Program-made: the position numbers and the translations under genes
Origin: Lunularia cruciata
Lineage: Eukaryota; Streptophyta; Marchantiopsida; Lunulariales; Lunulariaceae
DNA length: 64,000 nucleotides
NCBI GenBank assembly: GCA_948567375.1
Contig: OX419761.1
Span: 19,072,243-19,136,242, forward strand
Direction: 5' to 3'
In this document: positions 20,615-31,810 of the stretch, in pieces
Position numbering within the stretch: the stretch's first letter is position 1
Layout: each line of letters starts with the position of its first letter
Notes under the pieces: model-generated
What the model was told of the DNA's origin: nothing
What the model saw: the letters and a program-made list of their open reading frames with translations, nothing else
Databases searched by the model: none

Positions 20615-20962
20615 CCTAGAATATTCCGGAAGTATCTAGGAAGCTTCTTGGGAAGCTTGTCGGTTAGCTTAGCTTGCACCTTAAGTAAGTAGCGTCTAGA
20701 AGGAAGCTTCTAGAAGCTTCCAACTAGCTTACCTTGCATGCCAAGTAGGCGGCTTCTAGAAGGAAGCTTCTTGAGAAGCTTCCTAGTTAACTTGGCTTGC
20801 ACTCTAAGAAAGCGACTTGAGGAAGCTTCTCAAGGACCTTGTATGCTACCTATAAATACCAAAGCCAAAGCTCATGCTAGGCATTCGGAGTTTTCCCTCA
20901 TTCAAGTGTCCCAATATGAGTTTCTATTCTCCTATTTCTCTCCTCGGTTTTGGTCTTTTACA
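20549..20962 (+). repeat. 3' LTR of element B
   Basis: 414 bp. Compared with the 5' LTR it lacks 12 bp just before the TATA box: GAGGAAGCTTCTC here, against GAGGAACCTTCTTGAGAAGCTTCTC. It thus carries one GAA/TTC pair fewer. Confidence 0.95.
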
Positions 20963-20967
20963 GTCTT

Positions 20968-22401
20968 GCTATAGATTAAAATGTCATCCAAGAACACCAC
21001 CACGTACCCATCCATTAGTCTATCTAACACTCTATGCATTTGATCCATGAAGAATATCAGAGCCCAAAAGGTAGAACTCTCCATTCAAAATGCACATACC
21101 TTGTGCAAAAGGTAATCTTTTGCACATTTTCCCTATCAATGGGGATTTTCCAATAGCCACTGTAAAGATCCAACTTGGAGAAGTTTTGTGCTCCACTTAA
21201 TTGATCAAGCAAGTCATCAATTCAAAGCAAGGGATATGCATTCTTCATTGTTTGTTTATTGAGCCCATGGTGATCAATATAAAAATTAAGTCCTCCATCC
21301 TTCATTGGAATAAATAGTATTGGTGCTCTCCAAGAAGATGTTCTATGTCACATGAAATCCTTCTCCAAAAACTTTTTAAGGGTTGCTCACAACTCCTCCA
21401 ACTCCTTTGGTGAGAGTCGAGAGATTGGTCTACTTACTGGAGTATTCCTTGGCAATAACTCAATCTTGAAAAGCATACCACAATAAGAGGGTAATCCCTT
21501 TGGTAGATCATCCAAGAATACATTTGAAAACTCATGGACTACTTGATCAAACATTTCTTGATGAGGTTTTTGATCCTCCTTAGATCCTCTGTGTGCAATC
21601 AGCTTGATCCACACCGCAAAAATATACTTATCTTCCTCCAAAGCTTGCTCTATGGCTATCTTCCCAATAAACTTCCCATCTTAGGATTTATTATTCTTAG
21701 GTGTCTTACTCAGAGGTGCCATACAACCTAATTGGAAATTTCTACCTTGGTGTTATACTTGAATTTGTTGTTTGTTCCAATCAAATTGAGCCTTATGACT
21801 TTCAAGCCAAGGTACACCTAAAGTGACATCATAGTGTAGAGGTACCACTACAAAACTTATAAATTCTAAATACTCTTTCCCAATCTTGAAGGTAAAAAAA
21901 TGAGGTACAAAATGCATAACCCTTTCTACCATCCGCCATCATCAATCTATTTCTAATTACTAGCTTGATAGGAATATGTAATTCCTTTGCTAATTGCATG
22001 GACAAGCAATTTTTTAACTTCCAAAATCAACCAAAATTATACAACCACAATTAAATATCATACCTTGCAAGTGAAGCAAACTTGCATAGGTTGAGCCTTC
22101 AATCCTATTAGAATTAATCAAGTTTCCAATAGGTGGTTCAAAATCTACTATTGGGATTCCTTGTTTGCTTGATCATTCTACTCTACAAACTCCATTTGGG
22201 TTACTTGTCATTGTTCTTCATTCTTGAATGGACATTCAACAATATCCAATTTGGTGACAATAGAAACAACCACCATTTTGTCACAAATTTTCTCTATTTG
22301 TGAAGCCAAATGGTCTCCATTGAATGACATCAATCTCCATTGGTGTTGGCTCTTCCATTTGTGTGTAGTGTTTTGGTAGGTTCTATGGAGGTCTTGGTTG
22401 A
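20968..22401 (-). pseudogene. Element A pol, proximal half (RT start, protease, Gag zinc knuckle)
   Basis: The best frame, 21641-21387, gives the protease-RT linker and the start of RT (LPRNTPVSRPISRLSPKE). The part up to 20968 encodes the FLDD region in broken frames. The protease lies at about 22070-21780 (FGSLKNC where other copies have DSGSSKNC). The Gag knuckle lies at about 22275-22216 (CFYCHQIGYC, last Cys misplaced). The segment stops at 22401, where element C is inserted. Confidence 0.8.
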
Positions 22402-22825
22402 TGTAACAATATGGAGTTTAATGATGTAGTTAGTAAGGCTAATGTGGTAGAGAATAAGCCAAATTAGCCTAGAATATTCTAAAAATATCTAGGAAGCTTC
22501 TTGGGAAGCTTCTTGACTAGCTTAACTTGCCCCAAGTGGGCAGCTTCTAGAAGAAAGCTTCCAGAAGCTTCCAACTAGCTTAGCTTGCACGCCAAGTAGA
22601 CGGCTTATAGAAGGAAACTTCTTGAGAAGCTTCTTGGTTAACTTGGCTTACAATCTAAAAAAGCGGCTCAAGGAAGCTTCTTGAGAAGCTTCTCAAGAGC
22701 CTTATATGCTACCTATAAATACCAAAGCCAAAGTTCATGCTAGGCATTCAGAGTTTTCCCACATTCAAGTGTCCCAATGTGAATTTCCATTCTCTTATTT
22801 CTCTCCTTGGGCTCGGTTTTTTACA
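22402..22825 (+). repeat. 5' LTR of element C
   Basis: 424 bp, TGTAACAATATGG to CGGTTTTTTACA, with GAANNTTC blocks and TATAAATA. Confidence 0.92.
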
Positions 22826-23098
22826 TTGGTATAAGAGTAGGAATGAGATGGATGGAATTTATGGACCACCAAATCCATTTCCACCAAACTATTGGGATTT
22901 TCATGTCTAAGTGCTATCCAAGCATTGTTTCACACAATTCATCACTTCACACTTTGGATAAGATTTTTTGCATATGATCACCATATTTGAGGAACCCTTG
23001 GTGCTTCTGTTTGTAGCTTATGAAGAATGGTGGACGTGTTACTTTTTAATGTGTTAATAAATTAGATAGATTAGGGATGACATGATTGAGTAGCAACC

Positions 23099-25850
23099 AT
23101 GGCAGCAATGCCCAACGTTATCCTTGCATGCAACAACAAACTGAGCACCTCACTTAATTGTTGGATGAATGAGATCTTCAACGACAAGAGCACATAGAGA
23201 GAGTACTAGTTCAAGAAGGAGAAGATCAAATCTGATTCTCTAAACCCAAGGTATTTAAAGGCAAGAATCTCTTGGGTGTAGTGGAGAATTTTGTGTTTGA
23301 TTGTGAGCATTATTTTGAAGCTACCAATCTGCAAGATGAGAAAAAATAGATTCTCTTGGCTTCTAGCCAATTAGATGGAGTAGCAAAGCTATGGTGGAGA
23401 TTTCAAGTGGAGCAAGTTGAACGACAAATTTTTGCACCAATCTTGACGTGGGAAGAATTCAAGGGTGCAATAATTAGTTGGTTCCAGGCTATAAATGCCA
23501 CACGAGCTGCACGGGATAGGTTGGCAGAGTTGAGATAGATTGGCTCTGTAAGATGTTACATCTTGCAATTCCAAAACACCATCATGCAAATTCTAAATAT
23601 ACTAGAAGGTGAAGCTTTGGATTGATTTGTGAGGGGCTTAAAGTCAAGAACCAAATCAGAGGTAACCATGCAAGAGCTACAACACTTGGAGGAAGCCATG
23701 TAGTTGGCTGAACATTTTGATTCCTTGGTTGCAACAACTTAGTCTTGACCTCGACCTCCACAAAACCTACCGATACACTACACACAAGTGGAGGAGCTGG
23801 CACCAATGGAGATTAATGCCATTCAATAGAGACCACTTGGCACTATAGAAAGAGAGAAATTGCAACAAAATGGTGGTTGTTTTTATATTGCCTTGGGACA
23901 TTGCATTGTTGAATGTCCACTCAAGAATGAGTGACCTCGACAAGTTGCCCAGATGGAGTTTGTGGAATGGAATGATCGAGAAAATGAGGAATCCCAGTAT
24001 GAGATTTTGAGCTGCCTACTAGGAGCTTGATTTGTTCCAATTGGGTTGAAGGCTCGACCTATGCAAGTTTGCTTCACTTGCAAGGTATGATATCTAATCG
24101 GGGTTGTAGGATTTTGGTTGATTCTAGAAGTTCAAAGAATTGCATGTCTATGCAAGTAGCAAAGGAATTGGGTACTCCTATCAAGCCATTAATTGGAAGT
24201 AGATTGATGATAGCGGATGGTAGAAATGGTTTTGCATTCCGTACCTTGCATCTTGTTACCTTCAAGATCGGGAAGGAGTATTTGGAGTGTATGAGGATTG
24301 TAGTGGTACCTCTACACTATGATGTCATTCTAGGACTACCTTGGCTTGAACATCATAGGGTTCAATTTGATTAGAACCAATGACAAGTATAACACCAAGG
24401 TAGGAAGTTCCGATTAGGTTGTTTGGCACCTCTAAGTAAGACACCTAAAATTAGTTAGTCCCAAGATGGGAAGTTTGTCAAGAAGGTAGCCATAGAGCAA
24501 GCCTTGAAGGAGTATGAGTCCCAAGATGGGAAGTTTACCAAGAAAGTAGCCATGGAGCAAGTTTTGAAGAAAGATGAGTCTCTAGATGGGAAGTTTGTTA
24601 GTGAAGCAGCCATGGAGCAAGCTTTGGAGGAAGATAAATCTATTTTTGCGGTGTGGATCAAGCCGATTGCAAAAGGAAAATCTGAGGAAGGCCAATAGCC
24701 TCATCAAGAATTGGTTGATTAGATAGTTTAGGAGTTGTGGATGTGTTTTTGGATGATTTGCCAAAGGGATTAACCTCCAATTGTGGTATGCCCTTCAAGA
24801 TTGAGTTATTGCCAAGGAGTACTCCAATGAGTAGACCAATCTATCGACTCTCACCAAAGGAGTTGGAGGAGTTGCAAACAATACTTACAGAGTTCTTGGA
24901 GAAGGATTTCATACAACATTGTACCTCTCCCTAGGGAGCACTGGTACTATTTGTTCCAAAGAAGGGTGGAGGACTTCATTTTTATATTGATTATCGTGGG
25001 CTCAATAAGCAAATAGTGAAGAATGCATATCCCTTACCTCAGATTGATGACTTGCTTGATCAACTGAGTGGAGCACGATACTTTTCCAAGTTGGATCTCT
25101 GTAGTGGCTATTGGCGAATCTCCATTGATAGGGAAGTTGGGCAAAAGATTGCCTTTTGCACAAGGTATGGGCATTTTAAGTAGAAAGTTCTACCTTTTGG
25201 GCTCACTAATGCTCCAACAAAATTCATGGATCAGATGCATTGGGTGTTGGATAGACTATTAGATCAATACATGGTGGTGTTCTTGGATGATATCTTAATC
25301 TATAGCAAGACAGAGGCTGAACACGTGAATCTTGTGCGAGAAGTCCTAAGATGACTACAATAATGGAAATTTTATTGCAAGAAGTCAAAGTGTACCTTTT
25401 GGCAAAAGGAAGTTACCTTCTTGGGTCACAAGATCTTATCAAATGGGATCAAGATGGAAGAGGAGAAATCAAGGCCATTACTGATTGGCCTACTCCAAAG
25501 GGTGCTATAGAAGTAAGGGCATTTGATGAATTGGCCAGTTTTTACCGACAATTCATCCAATATAATGCTCATATGGCTACACCATTGACTGACCTCTTGG
25601 GGAAGAACTTGAGCTTCCAATGGACCACCAAGCATGAAGAAGCATTCCAAAAGCTGAAACATTGGTGTCTTCAAGACCCATCCTTCAACCATATGATCCT
25701 CAACTACCTTGTGTGGTTGATTTTGATGCTTCTAATTTTGCAATTAAAGCAATGTTGCAACAAGAATTCACAGATGGACTACATCCCATTGCCTTTGTAT
25801 CTTGCCGACGGAATACAACTGAAAGAAATTACTCTTCTTGAGATCAAGAA
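23099..25850 (+). pseudogene. Element C gag, protease, RT and start of RNase H
   Basis: A decayed leader frame is visible from 22850. Gag starts at MAAMPNVILA (23099) and is broken; an open piece at 23356-23538 holds AKLWWRFQVEQ. The zinc knuckle has lost its second Cys (CFYIALGHCIVEC). The protease is at 24027-24374 (VDSRSSKNC, the glycine of DSGSS lost). The three-unit linker repeat is at about 24458-24640. RT runs from about 24735, with [11 protein letters not shown] near 25085, then [11 protein letters not shown] near 25276. RNase H begins about 25590 and is cut at 25850 by element D. Confidence 0.88.
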
Positions 25851-26272
25851 TGTAACAATATGGAGTTTAGCAATGAAGTCAGGCTCACAAAGTAGCACAT
25901 AAGACAAATTAGCCTAGAATATTCTAGAAGTATCTAGGAAGCTTCTTGGGAAGCTTCCCGGTTAGTTTAGCTTGCACCTTAAGTAAGTAGCTTCTAGAAG
26001 GAAGCTTCTAGAAGCTTCCAACTAGCTTAGCTTGCATGCCAAGTAGGTGGCTTCTAGAAGGAAGCTTCTTGAGAAGCTTCCTAGTTAACTTGGCTTGCAC
26101 TCTAAGAAAGCGACTTGAGGAAGCTTCTTGAGAAGCTTCTCAAAGGCCTTGTATGCTACCTATAAATACCAAAGCCAAAGCTCATGCTAGGCATTTGGAG
26201 TTTTCACTCATTCAAGTGTCCCAATGTGAGTTTCCATTCTCCTATTTCTCTCCTCGGTTCTGGTATTTTACA
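25851..26272 (+). repeat. 5' LTR of element D
   Basis: 422 bp, TGTAACAATATGG to TGGTATTTTACA. It has the full heat shock element array and TATAAATA. Confidence 0.94.
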
Positions 26273-26542
26273 TTGGTATCAGAGCAAGAATGGGATGGAT
26301 GGAATTTATGGACCACCAAATCCACTTCCGCCAAACCATTGGGACTTTCATGTCCAGATATTACCAAAGCATCGTTTCACACAATTCATCACCTCATGCT
26401 TTGGGCAGGATTTTCTACATATGATCACCATGTTAGAGGAACCCTTGATACTTCCAGTTGTAACTTATGGAGAATGGTGACATGTTGTATCTATGTGTTA
26501 ATCAACTAGATAAATTGAGGGTAGTGGAATAGAGTAGTAGCA

Positions 26543-27199
26543 ATGGCGGCAATACCGGATGTTATCCTTGCAATGCAACAACAAATCGAGCATCTTACTC
26601 GATTGTTGGATGAACGAGACCAACAACGATGAGAATAGATAGACAGAGCACCAATTCGAGATGGAGAAGATTGCATTTGATTTCTAAAACCCAAGGTGTT
26701 TGAAGGCAAGAATCTTCCAAGCACAGTGGAGAATTTTGTGTTTGACTGCAAACGTTACTTTGAAGCCACCAATCTTCAAGAGAAGCGGAAACAAATTCTC
26801 TTGGCTTCTAGCTAGTTGGATGGCGTGGGAAAACTTTGGTGGCGATTCCGAGTAGAAAGAGCTGAACGACAAATTTTTACACTAATTTTGACATGGGCAG
26901 AATTCAAGGATGCAATACTTGGTCGATTTCACACTATAAATGCCACCCAAGCTGCACAAGATAAATTGGCGGAGTTGAGGCAGATTGGCTCAGTGAGAAG
27001 CTACATCACACAATTTCATAATATCATCATGCAAATTCTAGATATCCAAGAAGGTGAAGTTTTGGATCAATTTGTGCAAGGATTGAAGTCACAAACCAGA
27101 TTGGAGGTGACCATGCAAGAGCCACAGAACATAGAAGAAGCCATGCAATTGGTTGAGCGTTTTGATTCCTTAGTTGTGACAACTTGGTCTCGGCCTTGA
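26543..27199 (+). pseudogene. Element D gag
   Basis: MAAIPDVILAMQQQ starts at 26543. The first part has a TGA for CGA near 26630 and stops near 26680 and 26815. From 26816 to 27199 the frame is open and well kept (KLWWRFRVERAERQ, QFVQGLKSQTRLEV), ending at a TGA that replaces CGA. The zinc knuckle is absent, removed by the internal deletion. Confidence 0.85.
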
Positions 27200-27226
27200 C
27201 CTACACAAAACCTACTAGTACCACGA

Positions 27227-27937
27227 GTGGAAGAACCGGTACCAATGGAGATTGATGCTACTCCATCTCAGGTTCCTCATACTTCCACATTGTTGACCAC
27301 TATATCCCAATCTCTCCAACAAGCCAAGTCTCACCTCCTTGTTGCTCAGAATCGCCAAAAACAATATGCGGACCACCATTGTCGAGATCTCACCTTTGAA
27401 GTTGGTGATAAAGTCATGCTATCCTCTAGTAACCTCCCTCTCCCACTTGATACCCAAGTTCCTAAACTTGCCCCTAATTGGATAGGACCCTTTGATATCA
27501 CCCAAATTGTCTCTCCTGTTGCTTATCGTCTTGCCTTGCCTTGTCACATGCGTATCCTTCCTGTCTTTCATGTTTCCAAGTTGAAACCCTTTGTTCATAA
27601 CCCCTCTTCCTTTTCCTCTCAAGTCCAACCTCCTCCTCTTCCTATCCCTATCAATGATCATGAGGAGTACAAAGTTGATTGTATCCTTGCACGTTGCCAC
27701 ATTCAACAAGACCGTTGCCAACATACGGAGTACAAGGTCCTTTGGAAAGGGTATCCCCTACATGATGCCACCTGGGAACCTCTTTCTCACCTCCACAATG
27801 CACAGACGGCCATCCAGGAATTTGAAGCTTCACTGGCGACGAGGACATCACCAACTAGTGACGGAGGAATATGTAACAATATGGAGTTTAGCGATGAAGT
27901 CAGTCAGGCTCACAAAGTAGCACATAAGACAAATTAG
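27227..27937 (+). CDS. Gag tail fused in frame to integrase tail and chromodomain
   Basis: One open frame of 236 codons. The first 11 residues (EEPVPMEIDA) are the Gag linker. From TPSQVPHTS it is the integrase carboxy part, with the GPY/F-like NWIGPFDITQI, VFHVSKLKPF, then a chromodomain (EYKVDCILARCHI, YKVLWKGYPLHDATWEPLSH), and it ends inside the 3' LTR. The joint restores the reading frame used by gag upstream; only the TGA at 27197-27199 separates them. There is no catalytic core. Whether it is translated is unknown. Confidence 0.7.
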   Translation: MEEPVPMEIDATPSQVPHTSTLLTTISQSLQQAKSHLLVAQNRQKQYADHHCRDLTFEVGDKVMLSSSNLPLPLDTQVPKLAPNWIGPFDITQIVSPVAYRLALPCHMRILPVFHVSKLKPFVHNPSSFSSQVQPPPLPIPINDHEEYKVDCILARCHIQQDRCQHTEYKVLWKGYPLHDATWEPLSHLHNAQTAIQEFEASLATRTSPTSDGGICNNMEFSDEVSQAHKVAHKTN

Positions 27938-28296
27938 CCTAGAATATTCCAAAAGTATCTAGGAAGCTTCTTGGGAAGCTTCTTGGTAGCTTAGCTTGCA
28001 CCTTAAGTAAGTAGCTTCTAGAAGGAAGCTTCTAGAAGCTTCCAACTAGCTTAGCTTGCACGCCAAGTAGGCGGCTTCTAGAAGGAAGCTTCTTGAGAAG
28101 CTTCCTAGTTAACTTGGCTTGCACTCTAAGAAAGCGGCTTGAGGAAGCTTCTTGAGAAGCTTCTCAAGGACCTTGTATGCTACCTATAAATACCAAAGCC
28201 AAAGCTCATGATAGGCATTCGAAGTTTTCACTCATTCAAGTGTCCCAATGTGAATTTCCATTCTCCTATTTCTCTCCTTGGTTTTGGTCTTTTACA
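27872..28296 (+). repeat. 3' LTR of element D
   Basis: 425 bp, TGTAACAATATGG to TGGTCTTTTACA, followed by the duplication AAGAA. Confidence 0.94.
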
Positions 28297-28301
28297 AAGA
28301 A

Positions 28302-30083
28302 CAACTTGCAATAGTATATGCCACCAAGGTATGGAGGCATTATCTCTTGGAGAAACAAGTGATCATGCAAACTGATTACAAACCATTGTTGCAGGCCTTA
28401 CACTTGGAATACATGAAGAGTCAATATCATCAATGGGAGGAGCAACTCTAATTGTTTGACATCAAACTTGAGTACAAACCAGGTTAGTTCCATGTCATCC
28501 TGGATGCTCTATCACGACGACCTGATTTGAAGTCTCTTCCTCTCATCATAATGGCAATTACAATGGTGGCAATTGACTCCAAGGTCCAAAATGAGTTTCG
28601 GTCAGCTCTACAACAAGATCCCTTCTTCCAAATGGTACATGGTCATCTTACAACATGTGACAAGGAGTACAATACCTTCTCCTTCAAGGAAGGCCTTCTA
28701 TTCCATGAGGACCGGATCTATGTTCCAACCAAAGGTAATCTTTGACTTGTATGCCTTCAAGAAGCCCATGATTTACCAAAAGCTGGTCACATGGGTGTGG
28801 ACAAGACCTTGGGTACCCTCCAATGCCAATGGTGGTGGCTCAACATGACATAAGATGTATGAGAGTTTGTCTGATTGTGTGAAAGCTGCCAACACAACAA
28901 GGCCAACAACCAAAAGTCTAGTGGACTTCTTCAACCACTCCCCATTCTATCCGCTTGATGGGAACATATGAGTTTGGATCTCATCACATCCTTACCCAAG
29001 ACAAAGTAAGACACACAACAATCCTGGTGTTTGTGGATAAGCTTAGTAAGCAAATCCACTTGGCACCAACCTTTGATATTGTGGATGCTCCAACCTTAGT
29101 ACAAATCTATAACAATGTCTTTTGTATCATGGGATGCCACATGTAATCATCTTTGACCGTGATCCTCAATTCATTGGGAAGTTTTGGCAAGCTTGTTTCT
29201 AGATACTTGGCACCAAGCTTGCTTTATCCACGGCCTATCATCCTCAAACTGCTGGACAAACCAAGTGTGCAAATCATACCTTGGAAGATATGTTGCGTGC
29301 CTTTTTCAATGTCCACCATGCCAATTGGGATAAATGTCTTGCAACTATAGAACTTGCCTACAACAATTCCAAATAGGAAAGCACCAGATTTCTCCTTTCT
29401 TTCTCAATTTTGGCCAAGATCCGCTTGTTCCAGATTCTCTTCTTGCTCCTCCGCCATCTCAAGTCCCTCATACTTCAACCTTCTTGACCACCATCTCCCA
29501 ATCTCTCCAACAAGCCAAATTTCACTTCCTTGTTGCCCATATTGTTTCTAACAATCCCAAAATTGTTAGAAACAATATGCAGGCCACCATCGTCTTAATC
29601 TCCCTTTGAAGTCGGTGATAAAGTCATGTTATCCTCTAGTAACCTACCCCTCTCACTTGATACCCAAGTTTGTAAACTTGCCCCTTATTGGATAGGACTC
29701 TTTGATGTCACCCAATTCATCTCTCTTGGTGCTTATCAACTTGCCTTACCTCATTATATATGCATCTACCTTGTCTTTCATATTTCCAAGTTAAAACCCT
29801 TTGTTCCTAACATATCTTCCTTTTCCTCTTGTGTCCAACCTCCTCCTCCTCCTCCCATCCCTACCAATGATCATGAGGAGTACGAAGTTGATTGTATGCT
29901 TGCACGTCGCCACATTCTACAAGAACACCGACACATATGGAGTACAAGGTCCTTTGGAAAGGGTATCCTCTTAATGATGCCACATGCAAACCTCTTTCTC
30001 ACCTCTAGAAGGCATAGAAGGCCATCCAGGAGTTTGAAGCTTTATTGGCAACAAGGACGTCACCAACTAGCGGTGGAGGAATA
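28302..30083 (+). pseudogene. Element C rest of RNase H, integrase and chromodomain
   Basis: Resumes after element D with KEQLAIVYATKVWRHYLL. The RNase H end is near 28500. The integrase zinc region is near 28750-28900. The core is broken over 28955-29350 (LVFVDKLSKQIHLAP; the Glu block reads GQTKCAN, again without Glu). The GPY/F part is at 29626-29800 and a frame-broken chromodomain at about 29870-30060. A perfect 18-bp hairpin at 29538-29579 replaces normal sequence. Confidence 0.86.
29538..29579. repeat. Perfect 18-bp foldback in element C
   Basis: The arm CATATTGTTTCTAACAAT and its exact complement are separated by six bases. Elements B and D have only the right arm's end (AACAATATGCGGACCA) at this point, so the left arm was newly made as an inverted copy. 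Confidence 0.85.
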
Positions 30084-30443
30084 TATAACAATATGGAGTT
30101 TAGCAATGTAGTTAGTAAGGCTAATGAAGTAGAGAATAAGCCAGATTAGCCCAAAATATTCTAGAAGCATCTAAGAAGCCTCTTGGGAAGCTTGCCAACT
30201 AGCTTAACTTGCACCCCAAACAGGTAGCTTCTAGAAGCTTCCAACCAGCTTAGCTTGCATGCCAAGTAGGCGACTTCTAGAAGAAAGCTTCTTGAGAAAC
30301 TTTTCAAAGGCCTTGTATGTTACATATAAATACCAAGCCAAAGCTCATGCTAGGCATTTGGAGTTTTGTCACATTCAAGTGAATTTATGTCCCAATGTGA
30401 ATTTACATTCTCTTATTTCTCTCCTCGTGCTTGGTCTTTTACA
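30084..30443 (+). repeat. 3' LTR of element C
   Basis: 360 bp. It starts TATAACAATATGG (TG lost) and ends TGGTCTTTTACA. It lacks one of the U3 repeat blocks present in the 5' LTR. Confidence 0.88.
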
Positions 30444-31340
30444 AGCAAGACAAAAATGTTACAACCAAGGAATCAAAACATTTAGCTAACCGCATGGCTT
30501 CCTCCAAGTGTTGTGGCTCTCACATAATTACCTCTTATTTGGTTTGTAACTTCAAGCCTCTCACAAATTGATCCAAAGTTTCACCTTCTAATATATCTAG
30601 AATTTGCATGATGGTGTTTTGGAATTGCGTGATGTAACCTCTTATAGAGCCAATTTGCTTCAACTCTACCAACCTAACTTGTGCAGCTTGTGTGGCATTT
30701 ATAGCTTGGAATTGACCAATTATTGCACTCTTAAATTCTACCTATGTCAAGATTGGTGCAACAATTTGCCGTTCAACTTGCTCCACTTGGAATTGCCACC
30801 ATAGCTTTGCTACTCCATCCAATTGGCTAAAAGCCAAGAGAATTTGTTTTTATTCATCTTGAAGATTGGTAACTTCAAAATAATGTTCATAGTCAAATAA
30901 AAAATTCTCCATTGCACCAGGGAGATTCTTGCCTTAAAAAGCCTTTGGAAATCCAATTCAGTCTTCTCCTTCTCTAATTGCTACTCTCTCTACGTGCTCT
31001 TATTGTTGATGATCTTGTTCATCCAACAATCAAGTAAGGTGCTCAATTTTTTGTTGCATAACAATGATAACCCTGGGCATTGTTACCATGGTTACTACTA
31101 TATCATACCACCCACAACCTATCTAATTTATTAACAAATAGATGTAACACATCTATCATTCTCCATAAGTTATACCCAAAGTACCAAGGGTTCCTCAGAC
31201 AAGGTGATTGTATTCAAAAATCTTGCCCAAAGTGTGGGATGATGAATTGTGTGAAATGATTTTTGGTTAGTACCCGGATGCCAAAATCCCAATGGTTTGG
31301 CAAAAATGGATTTGGTGATTTATAAATTCTATCCATCCCA
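30444..31340 (-). pseudogene. Element A gag, first part
   Basis: The minus strand carries the Gag core: the start region near 31090, the KxFxGKNL and FDYEHYFE blocks, the LWWQFQVEQ block around 30800, and FHNxIMQILDI near 30610. It ends at 30444, where element C was inserted. The leader region just right of the primer site is also recognisable. Stops occur throughout. Confidence 0.8.
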
Positions 31341-31358
31341 TTCTTGCTCTAATACCAA

Positions 31359-31810
31359 TGTAAAAGATCAAGACTACGGAGAGAAATAGGAGAATGGAAG
31401 ATCACATTGGGACACTTGAGTGTGGGAAGCTTTGAATGCCTAGCATGAGCTCCGGCTTTTGTATTTATAAAGAGCATACGAGGTTCTTGAAAAGTTTCTT
31501 GAGAAGCTTTTTTGAATTGCTTTCTTGAAGTGCAAGCCAATTTAACTGGGAAGCTTTTCAAGAAATTTCCTTCTAGAAGCCTTTCAAGAAGATTCCTTCT
31601 AGAAGCCACCTACTTGGCGTGCAAGCTAAGCTAGTTGGAAGCTTTTAGAAGCTTCCTTCTAGAAGCTAACTACTTGGGATGCAAGCTAAGTTAGCTAGGA
31701 AGCTTCCCAATAAGCTTCCTAGATACTTTTACAATATTCTAGGCTAATTTTGCCCACTTGCTATTTTATTAGCTCTAACTTAATTCATTGCCATAGTCCA
31801 TATTATTTTA
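31359..31810 (-). repeat. 5' LTR of element A
   Basis: 452 bp, the reverse complement of the family LTR. The outer end is eroded (TATTATTTTA where the family has TATTGTTACA) and is followed at once by the duplication GAGAT. The primer site lies immediately to its left at 31346-31357 (GCTCTAATACCA). Confidence 0.88.

Larger units (their letters stand above)
15322..20962 (+). mobile_element. Element B: nearly complete HSE-bearing chromovirus
   Basis: A 5,641-bp Ty3/gypsy element with perfect target duplication GTCTT (15317-15321 and 20963-20967), TG...CA LTRs of 426 and 414 bp, a tRNA-iMet primer site, gag, protease, RT, RNase H, integrase with chromodomain, and a purine tract. The LTRs differ at roughly a dozen positions plus one 12-bp deletion, so it is the youngest full-length copy here. 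It sits inside the RT of element A. The interrupted sequence matches the intact stretch in element G near 50010-50040, which confirms the insertion point. Confidence 0.96.
25851..28296 (+). mobile_element. Element D: internally deleted chromovirus inside C
   Basis: 2,446 bp with perfect target duplication AAGAA (25846-25850 and 28297-28301). LTRs are 25851-26272 (422 bp) and 27872-28296 (425 bp), with a perfect primer site TGGTATCAGAGC (26274-26285). Everything between the gag end and the integrase tail is missing; the junction is at about 27257. By eye the LTRs are roughly 95% identical. It has no RT or integrase core, so any movement would need proteins from a related element. Confidence 0.94.
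22402..30443 (+). mobile_element. Element C: chromovirus, split by element D
   Basis: Same family as A and B, plus strand, inserted in the gag of element A. 5' LTR 22402-22825, primer site 22827-22838 (two mismatches), 3' LTR 30084-30443 (360 bp, starting TA instead of TG). The target duplication is eroded: GTTGA on the left and AGCAA on the right. Both are two changes from GTCAA, the sequence at this point in other copies. Without D (25851-28296) it is about 5.6 kb. Confidence 0.9.
12642..31810 (-). mobile_element. Element A: chromovirus-type Ty3/gypsy, split by B and C
   Basis: A minus-strand LTR retrotransposon. Its outer ends are TG...(rc), with target duplication GAGAT at 12637-12641 and 31811-31815, a perfect match. 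Removing element B (15322-20962) and element C (22402-30443, with D inside) leaves about 5.5 kb. In element order that is: 5' LTR 31359-31810, primer site 31346-31357 (one mismatch to TGGTATCAGAGC), gag, protease, RT, RNase H, integrase, chromodomain, 3' LTR 12642-13038. All frames are broken. It is older than B, C and D because they lie inside it. Confidence 0.93.
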
